From NCBI RefSeq assembly GCF_016429215.1, contig NZ_JAELUH010000005.1:1-64000 (forward strand): DNA of 64,000 nucleotides, written 5' to 3'. The position numbers and the translations under genes were made by a program. Below, one piece after another: positions 34,732-43,936 of the stretch (positions within the stretch are counted from its first letter, which is position 1; each line of letters starts with the position of its first letter). This stretch comes from Herbaspirillum sp. ASV7. GTDB lineage: Bacteria > Pseudomonadota > Gammaproteobacteria > Burkholderiales > Burkholderiaceae_D. A model generated the notes under the pieces. It made no database searches. It had not been told where the DNA came from and saw only the letters and a program-made list of their open reading frames with translations.

Positions 34732-36735
34732 TCAGCGGGCTGCGGCGCCCTGAGGCGAATGCGCAGCACAATCCTCGGGCAGCGCCTGCCCTGGTGAGAT
34801 CAAGGGAATCATCGCTGCCACCGGCGCCACCAGCGCCAGCGCGGCTGCCGCGCCGGCACGCGCCGCCAGCCCCTCCTTGCTGGCACTGATGTCCGGCCTG
34901 GCCAGGGTACCGCGCACGTACAGGGGCGTTCGCAGCGACAGGATGCGCAGCTTCCTGGCGCGTGGCTGCACGTCCAGCGCCAGTTCTTCACGGGCCAGGT
35001 CGACCTGGCCGCTGATGTCGATGACGGCATCCTCGGTATTGACGATGCCGCGCCGGAAATCGGCACGGCCATCCTTGATCACCACATCGGCCGCCCCGCA
35101 CAGCAGGCGCGCGGGCCTGTCCTGGTACAACCTGGCGAAGACGGCGTTGGCCACATTCAGGCCGGCTGCCTCCAGCACGAAGCGGCTGATCTTGCCGGGG
35201 CCCAGGTCGGCCTTGATCTCGCCTTCGGCACTGCCCAGCATGGCGGCGATGGAGTCGCCCTTACCACGCAGCTCGACTTGCGCGTCGAGCCGGCCGACAC
35301 TGGCCTGCAAGCTGGAAAGCCGGGGAAAGAGCTGCCGCACCTGCACCTCATGCAGCTGCATCTGCAGATGTGAGCGGATCGGCTCCGAACGGCCATCCAG
35401 GCTGAGCTCGCCTTCGCCCTTGCCGCCAGCCAGGGCAAAACGCAATGGCGCGGCCGTCAGGACCTGGTCCTGGAGGCGGATCGTAGTACTGGCATCCTGC
35501 CATTCCAGCCCAGGCCGCAACTCCAGGCGTTGCGCCTGGACATGGATATCGGCATCCAGCTTGCCCCAGCGCTGCACCGGCATCGCCTTGCCGGAGAACA
35601 CCCGCGCGGGCGGCGTGGCGGGCTTCCTGGCTGCGTCCATGGCCGGGAAGAAATCGGACAGGCGCAACAGCTGCGCCTGGGTGCTCACTTCCAGCCGGTT
35701 CCTGGGCGGCCCCTTCAGATAGCGGGCGTCGCCGGCGAAATCGCTGTCCCCGACCTTGCCGGTAAAGTGGGTATAGCGCCAGTCCCACTGGTCGCTGGCA
35801 CCATCGACGCGTGCGATGCTGAGAGCTCCTTCGGTGTTGAAGGGCCTGGTCGCCGGCAAGGGTACGCCGGTGGCGGCATAGAGCTGGCCCAGGCTGCTGC
35901 CGCTCAGGGACAGCCGCAGATCGGCGCGTTCGAGCTGGTGCGGGTTGATGAGATTGCCAGACAATCTGGCATGGACCTGGCCGATCTCGCCCTCGGCCTG
36001 CAGGGGGTAGACGCTGCCGTCATCGAGCAGCGCCGCCAAGCTGCCGCCCCGCAGCTGCCCCTGTACGGTCGCCTGCCCATAGCGACCGGATACGCTGGCC
36101 TCCAGCGCCAGACCCGCAATGGCCTGTGCCGTACCGGCGCCACCCTGGTTCAGGGCCGGTGTGGCCCGCTCCGTTGCACTGGTCCGAAAGACCAGATCCA
36201 GGTCCAGCGGCTGGTCGATGTAGCGCACCGCCAGATTGTCAACGCCAATGGTATGAAGTTCGACGCTCCAGGCTGACTCAGGCTGGTCGGAAAAGCGCCA
36301 GTTCTTGCGCTGCTGGGCGTCGCGCAGCATGACCAGGTCGAGTGCATCCACATGCAGCTCGGTGATATGCCAATGCCGATGCAACAGCGACCAGGGAGAA
36401 AATGCCAACTGCACTCGTCCGGCCCGCACCAAGGGATCGCCACGGCCGGCCCAGGCCGGATTGCCCACGGCGACCTGGTCGGCCGAGACATGCAGCTGCG
36501 GCAGCACCCGCGAGACCAGCGTGCCGTCGCTGGGGCCCATGCGCCAGGACAGGCGCAGCGGACCGGCCACACTCACCTCGCGCGCAAGCACCACGCCAAG
36601 CTGGCGCAGCAGCCAGGGCTTGGCGTCGTTCAGGTTGGACAGCGCCACCACCAGCGCCAGCAACAGCGGCAACAGGGCCAGAAGCATCCCGCCCCGGACC
36701 AGCCAGGGCCACGCCAGCGGCCAGCGATTGCGCAT
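34732..36735 (-). CDS. AsmA-family inner-membrane/periplasmic protein
   Basis: About 667 residues. A single N-terminal membrane anchor (LVRGGMLLALLPLLLALVVA) precedes a long periplasmic beta-rich AsmA body, with the C-terminal AsmA signature (LNVANAVFARLYQDRPARLL, CGAADVVIKDGRADFRRGIV, ELALDVQPRARKLRILSLRT, PDISASKEGLAARAG). AsmA-like proteins are thought to help phospholipid transport to the outer membrane. The ATG at 36735 (MRNRWPLAWPW) is favoured; one 45 bases upstream would add a charged leader. Confidence 0.85.
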   Translation of the reverse strand: MRNRWPLAWPWLVRGGMLLALLPLLLALVVALSNLNDAKPWLLRQLGVVLAREVSVAGPLRLSWRMGPSDGTLVSRVLPQLHVSADQVAVGNPAWAGRGDPLVRAGRVQLAFSPWSLLHRHWHITELHVDALDLVMLRDAQQRKNWRFSDQPESAWSVELHTIGVDNLAVRYIDQPLDLDLVFRTSATERATPALNQGGAGTAQAIAGLALEASVSGRYGQATVQGQLRGGSLAALLDDGSVYPLQAEGEIGQVHARLSGNLINPHQLERADLRLSLSGSSLGQLYAATGVPLPATRPFNTEGALSIARVDGASDQWDWRYTHFTGKVGDSDFAGDARYLKGPPRNRLEVSTQAQLLRLSDFFPAMDAARKPATPPARVFSGKAMPVQRWGKLDADIHVQAQRLELRPGLEWQDASTTIRLQDQVLTAAPLRFALAGGKGEGELSLDGRSEPIRSHLQMQLHEVQVRQLFPRLSSLQASVGRLDAQVELRGKGDSIAAMLGSAEGEIKADLGPGKISRFVLEAAGLNVANAVFARLYQDRPARLLCGAADVVIKDGRADFRRGIVNTEDAVIDISGQVDLAREELALDVQPRARKLRILSLRTPLYVRGTLARPDISASKEGLAARAGAAAALALVAPVAAMIPLISPGQALPEDCAAHSPQGAAAR

Positions 36736-36817
36736 CTCGGACTCCCTTCCCGTGCTCTTGTTCTTGTCGACCAAGCGCAAGAGTATCAGGCTTGCCGGGA
36801 ATGCTGGCTATAGGAGG

Positions 36818-36846
36818 AAACGCCGCCCGCCTGTCAGCGGGACGGC
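36818..36846 (-). terminator. terminator after the chemoreceptor gene
   Basis: On the minus strand GCCGTCCCGC pairs with GCGGGCGGC (one bulged base, 6-base loop) and is followed by GTTTCC. It begins 10 bases past the chemoreceptor stop codon. Confidence 0.45.
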
Positions 36847-36856
36847 AGCGGTGGAT

Positions 36857-38575
36857 TCAGAAGGTTTCCCAGGCGTCGTCGTCCTGGCGAACCGGCGCCT
36901 TCAAGGCGCGGGCGGGCGCCGGGGACGGCTGTGGCAGTGGCCGGGGCGACGGTGCACTCTTGCGCTGCGCCGCAAGGGGCTGTGCCGCTACCGTAGCGGC
37001 GGGCGGCACAACGGCGCTGCCCTGTGCCAGCTTGAAGATGCTGATGGCCTGGGTCAGGCGCAGGGCCTGTTCCTGCATGGCGTTGGCTGCGGCGGCAGCT
37101 TGCTCCACCAGGGCTGCATTCTGCTGGGTGCTCTCATCCATCTGGGTGATGGCGCGGTTGATTTCCTCGATGCCGCTGCTCTGTTCGGCGCTGGCCGCCG
37201 AGATCTCGGCCACGATGTCGGTCACGCTGCGTACGCTGGTGACGACCTGCTCCATGGTGGCGCCGGCTTCGGCCACCAGCTTGCTGCCGCCATCGACCTT
37301 GCCGACCGAATCGTCGATGAGCGACTTGATCTCCTTGGCCGCCGCTGCCGAGCGCTGCGCCAGGCTGCGCACTTCGGTGGCGACCACGGCAAAGCCGCGC
37401 CCCTGCTCACCCGCGCGGGCCGCTTCCACGGCGGCATTCAAGGCCAGGATATTGGTCTGGAAGGCGATGCCATCGATGACGCCGATGATGTCCACGATCT
37501 TGCGCGAGGATTGGTTGATCTCTTCCATCGTATCGACCACGCGGCCCACGATCTCACCGCCCTGCAGGGCAATCTGCGAGGCCGAGGCTGCCATCTGGTT
37601 GGCCTGGCGGGCATTGTCGGCATTCTGGCGGACGGTGGAGGTCATCTCTTCCATGGCCGAGGCAGTCTCTTCGAGGGAGCCGGCCTGCTGCTCGGTGCGC
37701 GAGGACAGGTCCAGGTTGCCGCTGGCGATTTCACCGGAGGCCGTGGTGATGGCCTCGGTGCCACGTCGGACACCACCGACGATGTCGACCAGGTTGTCGT
37801 TCATCTTGCGCAGCGCCAGCATCAGCTGGCCGGTCTCGTCGCGGGAATGAGCTTCGATGCGGGTACTCAGGTCACCGGCGGCGACGTTCTCGGCCACGCG
37901 CACGGCTTCGTTGAGCGGGTTGACGATGGAACGTGCCATCAGATAGCCCATGATGATGGCCGCCAGCACAGCGGCTACCGAGCAGGCCAGGGTAACCGTG
38001 ATGGCCAGTGCGCCATCGGCTACGGCACGCGCGCCTTCGTCGCGCAACTGCTGGTCCTGGGAGTCGGCAAAGGCACGGGCCAGGTCGAGATAGGTGTTCT
38101 GGGCGGTGGTGATCTTGCGCAGCACGTATTCGTGCGCCGCCTCGGCATTGCCGGCGCGCACCAGCGCCAGCAGCTCGCCCTTGCTGGTATCGAAGGCCAG
38201 GCGTGCGTCTTCCAGGGCATTGATCTTCTTCTTGCCTACTTCGGTGACCTGGCGCGCAGCGATCTTGTCGAGCGCCTCCTTGGTCTTGCGGATGGCCACA
38301 TCCATCTGGCCATAGCGCTTTTCGTTCTGCTCCGGGTGGGCCACGTCGATGACGATGCCACGCAGGTACTTGATCTGCTCGTTGACGCCATCGCGCACGT
38401 CAAAGCCCCAGCGTACCTTCAGGTAGCGGTCATTGACGATCTGGTCGATGGCGCGGTTGATGTTGTTGATCTTGACGTAGGCAGTTACGCTGACGACCGC
38501 CAGCAGCGCCACGATCAGGGCGAAGACCGCTGCCAGGCGAACGGCCACCCTGAGATTCCTGAAATACGCAAACAT
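36857..38575 (-). CDS. methyl-accepting chemotaxis protein
   Basis: 572 residues. Helix 1 (LAAVFALIVALLAVVSVTAY) and helix 2 (about 190-213) flank a four-helix-bundle ligand domain with a Tar/4HB-like pattern. A HAMP domain (MARSIVNPLNEAVRVAENVA) and the signalling domain follow, with the conserved hairpin tip IDGIAFQTNILALNAAVEAA. A Pro/Ala-rich tail ends in DDDAWETF, close to the NWETF pentapeptide that tethers the CheR/CheB adaptation enzymes. It is adjacent to the ribose operon but is separated by 226 bp, so a link to ribose taxis is only a possibility. Confidence 0.92.
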   Translation of the reverse strand: MFAYFRNLRVAVRLAAVFALIVALLAVVSVTAYVKINNINRAIDQIVNDRYLKVRWGFDVRDGVNEQIKYLRGIVIDVAHPEQNEKRYGQMDVAIRKTKEALDKIAARQVTEVGKKKINALEDARLAFDTSKGELLALVRAGNAEAAHEYVLRKITTAQNTYLDLARAFADSQDQQLRDEGARAVADGALAITVTLACSVAAVLAAIIMGYLMARSIVNPLNEAVRVAENVAAGDLSTRIEAHSRDETGQLMLALRKMNDNLVDIVGGVRRGTEAITTASGEIASGNLDLSSRTEQQAGSLEETASAMEEMTSTVRQNADNARQANQMAASASQIALQGGEIVGRVVDTMEEINQSSRKIVDIIGVIDGIAFQTNILALNAAVEAARAGEQGRGFAVVATEVRSLAQRSAAAAKEIKSLIDDSVGKVDGGSKLVAEAGATMEQVVTSVRSVTDIVAEISAASAEQSSGIEEINRAITQMDESTQQNAALVEQAAAAANAMQEQALRLTQAISIFKLAQGSAVVPPAATVAAQPLAAQRKSAPSPRPLPQPSPAPARALKAPVRQDDDAWETF

Positions 38576-38765
38576 GGTTCTTCCCTTTGCTGTTCATGTG
38601 TGAGCTGTCTCTCCATTCTCTCGAAGACCGGCTTTGTTCTTGTTGAACAGCGGTGGCGAAGCACCCTGATACTTTTATTGTTGGTTGAGCGTCATCATGC
38701 TTGAGCCATTGATGCAAAGCAATATCGAATGTGATATTTGCTTAGAAGTGTCGCGAAGTCGTCAC

Positions 38766-38777
38766 ACAACTAGTTGT
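38766..38777. repeat. 12-bp perfect palindrome between rbsD and the chemoreceptor
   Basis: ACAACTAGTTGT is a perfect palindrome 190 bp upstream of the chemoreceptor start and 25 bp past the rbsD stop. It could be an operator; no known family motif is recognised. Confidence 0.3.
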
Positions 38778-38801
38778 CTTACTTAATTCTTGAGCAAGTA
38801 A

Positions 38802-39194
38802 TTAAAACACCACGCCTGAACCGAGAATGATGTTGGCGTAAGGCGTGCACTCACCGGTGCGGATACACGCACGGGCGCGCCGGGTCTGTTCCTTGAAGGC
38901 CTCATGGGAGACCGAACGCTTCTGCGGCAAGCCCAGCGCATCGATCTGCGCCGCCATCGCCGGACTGGCTGCCGGCAATTCATCGGCCACGACGTGGTAC
39001 TCGACCTGCAGCTCGGTGAGCACCGTCTGCAGCACGCTCATGAAGTCAGGGATTCCGCGCGTGAGTGCCAGGTCGATCACCGGCACGCCGGGCGGCACCG
39101 GCAGGCCAACGTCCCCGATGACCAGCGTATCGCCATGGCCCATGGTGGCGATCACCTGGGAAATGGCGGCATTGAGCAAGGCGGTTTTCTTCAT
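38802..39194 (-). CDS. rbsD: D-ribose pyranase
   Basis: 130 residues. RbsD interconverts beta-pyranose and furanose forms of ribose, supplying ribokinase. It starts [20 protein letters not shown] with catalytic His19 in the GHGD motif, and has [20 protein letters not shown] and the C-terminal [18 protein letters not shown]. It is last in the leftward rbsBACRKD operon. Confidence 0.95.
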   Translation of the reverse strand: MKKTALLNAAISQVIATMGHGDTLVIGDVGLPVPPGVPVIDLALTRGIPDFMSVLQTVLTELQVEYHVVADELPAASPAMAAQIDALGLPQKRSVSHEAFKEQTRRARACIRTGECTPYANIILGSGVVF

Positions 39195-39248
39195 GGCTAT
39201 CCTGGTGATTGCAAGTGATCGCGGTTGATTGCGGGTGTGTCCAGAGGG

Positions 39249-40160
39249 TCAGAACACGACTTCGTCGCGGCTGGGAATGGAGGTCTGGGCACCGGCGCGG
39301 GTGACGCTCAGGGCCGCTGCGGCCTGGCCGTAGGCGATGGCCTCGAACTGGTCGCGGCCTTGCGCCAGGGCTGCGATGAAGCCGCCGATGAAGGTGTCCC
39401 CTGCGGCCGTGGTATCGACCGCGTCGACCTTGCGCGCCGGCAGATGGCGCTTCTGACCATCGGCGAAGGAGCCGTAGACACCCTTCTCACCCAGCGTCAC
39501 CACCACATTGCGCGAACCCAGCGCATGCAGCCGGTCGGCCAGCAGCGGGATGTCTTCGGAGGCCAGGCCGGCCAGCATGGCGGCTTCGATCTCGTTGAGG
39601 ATGAGGTAGTCGATCTTTTGCAGCAGTTCCCCCGGTAGCGCATGCGCCGAAGCCGGCGCGGGTGCCGGATTGAGAACCACCGTCTTGCCCAGCGCGTGGG
39701 CCAGTTCGATGGCGTGGATGACGGTCGCCATCGGCACTTCCAGCTGCAGCAAGACGATGGAAGCACGTTCGATCACGCTGCGGGCGCGCTCGATGCGGTC
39801 AATATCGAGCCGTCCATTGGCCCCTGCGGCGATGACGATGCTGTTTTGCGCCTGCGCGTCAACCATGATGGAGGCGATGCCGGTGGCCTCGTCGGCGATC
39901 TCGTCGACATGGCTGTCATCGATGCCGGCGGCCACGATGGAGTCGCGCATCTGGGTACCGAAGGCATCGTCGCCCACGCAAGCCACCATGGCCACGCCAG
40001 TGCCAGGCGCGGCCAGGCGCGCGCAAGCCACTGCCTGGTTGGCGCCCTTGCCGCCGGGGATGGTCATGAAACGCTCACCGGCCAGGGTTTCCCCGGGCAT
40101 GGGCATGCGCGGCACGCGCAATACCAGGTCCATGTTGATGCTGCCGATGATGACGATCAT
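39249..40160 (-). CDS. rbsK: ribokinase
   Basis: 303 residues of the PfkB family. The N-terminal substrate loop reads IGSINMDLVLRVPRMPMPGE and FMTIPGGKGANQAVACARLA. The second PfkB signature DTTAAGDTFIGGFIAALAQG contains the catalytic Asp. It phosphorylates D-ribose to ribose 5-phosphate using ATP. It lies between rbsR and rbsD, with 27 and 54 bp gaps, in one operon. Confidence 0.95.
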   Translation of the reverse strand: MIVIIGSINMDLVLRVPRMPMPGETLAGERFMTIPGGKGANQAVACARLAAPGTGVAMVACVGDDAFGTQMRDSIVAAGIDDSHVDEIADEATGIASIMVDAQAQNSIVIAAGANGRLDIDRIERARSVIERASIVLLQLEVPMATVIHAIELAHALGKTVVLNPAPAPASAHALPGELLQKIDYLILNEIEAAMLAGLASEDIPLLADRLHALGSRNVVVTLGEKGVYGSFADGQKRHLPARKVDAVDTTAAGDTFIGGFIAALAQGRDQFEAIAYGQAAAALSVTRAGAQTSIPSRDEVVF

Positions 40161-40187
40161 GTCGATGCTCTTGTGTCTTCAGGTTGT

Positions 40188-41192
40188 TCAGGTTGGATCG
40201 GTCAGCGGGGCTGTCGAGCCCCGCACCTGGAGTTGCGGCGCCACCGTCTCGCGGCGCGCCGGCAAGGCCGGATCGGCGATGCGCTCCAGCAGGAATTGCG
40301 CGGTCAGGTTGCCCAGGCGGCGCGTGTTCTGGGCCACCGTGGTCAGCGGTGGATGGACGAACTGGGCCAGTTCGATATCGTCGAAGCCGATCACCGACAG
40401 TTGACCGGGCACTTCGATCTGCAATTCGCCGGCCGCCCGCAGCACGCCGATGGCCATCATGTCGTTGCAACAGAAGATGGCGTCCGGGCGGCGCTCGCCC
40501 TGCAGCAGACGCATGGCGGCCTGGTAGCCGCCGATGCCGCTGAAATCGGCATGCAACAGGTCGCCTGCGGCCATCTCCACGCCGCCCTGGGCGAGCGTAT
40601 GGCGCAAGCCCTCGACGCGCTGCTCCGACAGCTCCAGCCCGGCGGGACCGGCGATGCAGGCGACGCGCCGACGATGCAATTCCAGCAGGTGCTGGGCCGC
40701 CAGCTGGCCGCCGAGGAAATTGTCGGTACTGACCAGGTCGATGTCGCGCTCCTTGGGGGCACGGTCCAGCAGCACGGTGGGAATGTCGAGCCGACCGGTC
40801 GGCTGCAGGTGGCTCTGGTTCAGCGTAGCGATGATGAGGCCATCGCAGCGCTTGGTCTGCAACACCAGCAGGTAGTCGCGCTGCTTGTCGGGGTCGTCAT
40901 CGGAATTGCACAGGATCACGCTATAGCCGGCGCCATAGCAGTGATCCTCGATGCCGCGCGCCAGCTCCGAGAAATACGGATTGGTATTGTTGGGGATGAT
41001 CAGGCCGATACTGCCGGTCACCTTGCTGCGCAGCGAGCGCGCCAGCGCACTGGGAACGTAGTCCAGGTCCTTGACCGCCTGCAGCACGCGCTCGCGCGCC
41101 TCGGGGCTGACCGGGCGGGTCTGGTTGAGCACGTGGGACACCGTGGTGTACGACACCCCGGCCAATCTGGCGACATCCTTGATGGTTGACAT
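40188..41192 (-). CDS. rbsR: LacI-family ribose operon repressor
   Basis: 334 residues. The LacI HTH is clear (TIKDVARLAGVSYTTVSHVL with the hinge VPSALARSLRSKVTGSIGLI), followed by a ribose-binding-protein-like effector domain. It is encoded inside the operon it probably controls, between rbsC and rbsK. The perfect 16-bp palindrome upstream of rbsB at 44940-44955 has the CG-centred AAACGTTT core typical of LacI-family operators. Confidence 0.93.
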   Translation of the reverse strand: MSTIKDVARLAGVSYTTVSHVLNQTRPVSPEARERVLQAVKDLDYVPSALARSLRSKVTGSIGLIIPNNTNPYFSELARGIEDHCYGAGYSVILCNSDDDPDKQRDYLLVLQTKRCDGLIIATLNQSHLQPTGRLDIPTVLLDRAPKERDIDLVSTDNFLGGQLAAQHLLELHRRRVACIAGPAGLELSEQRVEGLRHTLAQGGVEMAAGDLLHADFSGIGGYQAAMRLLQGERRPDAIFCCNDMMAIGVLRAAGELQIEVPGQLSVIGFDDIELAQFVHPPLTTVAQNTRRLGNLTAQFLLERIADPALPARRETVAPQLQVRGSTAPLTDPT

Positions 41193-41226
41193 GGTGGCTG
41201 GTCAAAAGCGTGGGCAAGCCCGACGC

Positions 41227-42213
41227 CTAGCGTGCGTGGCGTTGGCCACGACGACGGTAAGTGTCGAGAATGACGGCCACGACAATGACCGCGCCCGTGA
41301 TGATACGCTTCATCGGCTCGCTCACGCCCACCTGCGCCAGCCCGGCTTCCAGCACCGAGATGATCAACACGCCGATGAAGGTGCTGACGATGGAACCTCG
41401 CCCACCCATCAGGCTGGTGCCGCCGATGACAACGGCGGCGATCACCTGCAGCTCCATGCCGACGCCGCCATTGGGGTCGGCCGCTTCCAGGCGCGACACC
41501 TGGAACAGCGCGGCGATGCCGGCCAGCGCGCCCATCAGGGCGAAGGCCAGGATCTTGCTGGGATTGGGGTTCACGCCCGACAGCCGCACGGCTTCTTCGT
41601 TGGTGCCGATGCCGATCCAGTAGCGGCCCAGCACGGTACGGGTCAGCACCAGCTGCGCGATCACCACGATGGCAATGGCCGACAGGAAGGCCGGCGACAT
41701 GCCCAGCAGGATCGGTGAGCTGATCACGTCCACGGCGCTGCCGATGTATTCGGTACGCGAATTGGTGACCTGGTAGGCCAGCCCGCGGGCAATCTCCAGC
41801 ACCCCGAGCGAAACGATGAAGGACGGGATGCGCCAATGCACCGACACCAGCCCGGTCAGCGTGCCGCACAGGGCGGCCACTACCACGCCCAACGGTGCTG
41901 CGGCATACAGCGGCCAGCCCCAGCGCACCATGGCCATGGACAGCATGGAGGCCGCCAGCGCCATCACCGAGCCGACCGACAGGTCGATGCCACCGATGAT
42001 GAGGATGAAGGTCATGCCCACCGACATGACCACCAGCGGCGGGATGTCATTGGAGAGGGTGATGAAGGTGGCCGCGCTGAGGAAGTTCTCGCTCAGGAAG
42101 GCGAACATGACACACATGGCCACGAGCGCCGCGACCAGTCCCAGGTAGTTCTTCAGGCCAGCCAGGTAAGCCGCCTGGCGGCTCTTGGGCAAGGAGGAGG
42201 TAGAGGTTTGCAT
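41227..42213 (-). CDS. rbsC: ribose ABC transporter permease
   Basis: 328 residues with about 8-10 membrane helices, of the BPD_transp_2 (RbsC) family. Signature segments include GGIDLSVGSVMALAASMLSM, NGGVGMELQVIAAVVIGGTS and LMGGRGSIVSTFIGVLIISV. It forms the membrane channel with RbsA and RbsB. The gene follows rbsA after 64 bp. Confidence 0.93.
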   Translation of the reverse strand: MQTSTSSLPKSRQAAYLAGLKNYLGLVAALVAMCVMFAFLSENFLSAATFITLSNDIPPLVVMSVGMTFILIIGGIDLSVGSVMALAASMLSMAMVRWGWPLYAAAPLGVVVAALCGTLTGLVSVHWRIPSFIVSLGVLEIARGLAYQVTNSRTEYIGSAVDVISSPILLGMSPAFLSAIAIVVIAQLVLTRTVLGRYWIGIGTNEEAVRLSGVNPNPSKILAFALMGALAGIAALFQVSRLEAADPNGGVGMELQVIAAVVIGGTSLMGGRGSIVSTFIGVLIISVLEAGLAQVGVSEPMKRIITGAVIVVAVILDTYRRRGQRHAR

Positions 42214-42277
42214 CTGTCGGTTCGCTTAGGTTCGCTTGGGTTCGATTCGTTGCAGTTGATGTCGGGACGGCCCGGCC

Positions 42278-43846
42278 TCAGGCCGTATTGCCGGCCACCT
42301 GCGCGGCGGCAGCGGCTTCCTGGCGCCCTACGTAGCCGCTGAAGGCTGCGGCCAGGATGCGTTCCTGCGACCAGTCGTTGCGGCTGAAGGTCTCGGCGAT
42401 GCGGCCGGCGCTCATGACGGCGATGCGGTCGCAGATCTGCATCAGCTCGCGCAGATCGCTGGAGACCACCAGCAGCCCCTTGCCTTGTGCCGCCAGTTCG
42501 GCAAAGAGGCGGTAAATGTCCGACTTGGCGCCGATGTCGATGCCACGTGTGGGTTCGTCGAAGAGCATGATGGGGCAATCGCGATACAGCCAGCGCGCAA
42601 TCACCACCTTCTGCTGGTTGCCGCCGGAGAGTTCGCCGGCGGCCTGGGTGGCGCCATGGCTGCGGATGCGCAGCTTGCCGATGTAATCCTGTGCCACGCC
42701 GGCCTCGGCCGCATGGTTGAGTACCCCGCCCCGGCTCACGCGGCCCAGGTCGGCCAGCGAGGTATTGACACTGATGGCCTGCGGCAGCAGCAGCCCCTGG
42801 CCCTTGCGGTCTTCGGTGACCATGGCGATACCAGCCCGTACCGCATCCTTGGGACTGCGGATGCGCGCGGCCTGCTGGCTGTCGCCGATGAAGACTTCAC
42901 CCTGGTCGGCCCGGTCGGCGCCGAAGATCAGGCGCAGCAGTTCGGTACGGCCCGAACCGATCAGGCCGGCGATGCCCAGCACCTCGCCGGCATGCAGGGC
43001 CAGGCTGGTGGGCTGCACCACCGTGCCGCGTCCCAGGCCACGCACCCGCAGGACCGGCGCGCCAATGCGGCGATGGCCGGCGTCGAGATCGACCTTGGTC
43101 AATTCACCGGCCATCAGCTGCACCAGTTGTTCGGTGCTGTAGCGACCGATATCGTCGTTGCAGACCAGCTTGCCGTCACGCAGCACGACGATGCGGTCGG
43201 CGATGCGCTTGAGTTCTTCCAGCCGGTGCGAGATGTAGATGATGGCCACGCCCTCGGCGCGCAGGCGCTCGATGCGCGAGAACAGCAGTTCCACCTCGCG
43301 GTTGGTCAGCATGGCGGTGGGTTCGTCCAGCACCAGGCAGCGGCAGCTGCCGATCAGGTTGCGGGCGATTTCCACCATCTGCTGATGCCCCAGGCCCAGC
43401 TCGCCCACCGGCGTCCAGGGATCGAGCTCGCCCAGGCCGACCACTTCCATCTGCGCGCGGGCGGCGGCAGCCAGTTGCTTGCGGTCGATCCAGCCGAAAC
43501 GGCGCGGCAGCTTTTCCAGGAACAGGTTCTCGGCGATGGACAGCGTGGGAATCAGGTTCAGTTCCTGCATCACCATGCGGATGCCCAGGGCTTCGGCCTG
43601 GGTGCGCGAGGCGGGTTGATAGGCTTGGCCATCCAGGGTCATCTGGCCGGCACTGGCGTCGACCAGGCCGCAGAGGATCTTGGAGAGCGTGCTCTTGCCG
43701 GCGCCGTTTTCACCGGTCAACGCCAGTACCTGGCCGGGATGCAGGTCCAGGTCGATGCCATCGAGCACCGGTGCGGCATAGCGCTTGCCGATGCCCGACA
43801 GGGTTAGCAAGGGCGCGGCTTGGGAGGAAGAGTCGTTGGGCTGCAT
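42278..43846 (-). CDS. rbsA: ribose ABC transporter ATP-binding protein
   Basis: 522 residues with two fused ABC domains. The first has Walker A GENGAGKST and Walker B LVLDEPTAML with QQMVEIARNL. The second has a modified Walker A (GLIGSGRTEL), the signature LSGGNQQKV and Walker B IMLFDEPTRGID. This asymmetric pair is typical of RbsA/MglA monosaccharide ATPases. The ATG at 43846 (MQPNDSSS) is chosen over one 30 bases upstream because it fits the family start. It is preceded by an intercistronic hairpin after rbsB. Confidence 0.93.
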   Translation of the reverse strand: MQPNDSSSQAAPLLTLSGIGKRYAAPVLDGIDLDLHPGQVLALTGENGAGKSTLSKILCGLVDASAGQMTLDGQAYQPASRTQAEALGIRMVMQELNLIPTLSIAENLFLEKLPRRFGWIDRKQLAAAARAQMEVVGLGELDPWTPVGELGLGHQQMVEIARNLIGSCRCLVLDEPTAMLTNREVELLFSRIERLRAEGVAIIYISHRLEELKRIADRIVVLRDGKLVCNDDIGRYSTEQLVQLMAGELTKVDLDAGHRRIGAPVLRVRGLGRGTVVQPTSLALHAGEVLGIAGLIGSGRTELLRLIFGADRADQGEVFIGDSQQAARIRSPKDAVRAGIAMVTEDRKGQGLLLPQAISVNTSLADLGRVSRGGVLNHAAEAGVAQDYIGKLRIRSHGATQAAGELSGGNQQKVVIARWLYRDCPIMLFDEPTRGIDIGAKSDIYRLFAELAAQGKGLLVVSSDLRELMQICDRIAVMSAGRIAETFSRNDWSQERILAAAFSGYVGRQEAAAAAQVAGNTA

Positions 43847-43879
43847 GAGTCTGTAGCGCGCAAAGAGAGGAAGCAAAGG

Positions 43880-43903
43880 CCTGCGCCGCAGAATGGGCGC
43901 AGG
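43880..43903 (-). terminator. intercistronic hairpin between rbsB and rbsA
   Basis: CCTGCGCC and GGCGCAGG form a perfect 8-bp stem with an 8-base loop; on the transcribed strand CCTTTGCTT follows. Such hairpins after the binding-protein gene usually stabilise its mRNA or cause partial termination, giving more RbsB than RbsA and RbsC. Confidence 0.5.
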
Positions 43904-43936
43904 TACCTTGCAGGAAAGCGCGGAGAAGCGCTGCGA

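Noticed and set aside
36305-38704. 799-codon plus-strand frame opposite AsmA and the chemoreceptor
   Set aside because: It crosses two genuine genes and has no recognisable domain.
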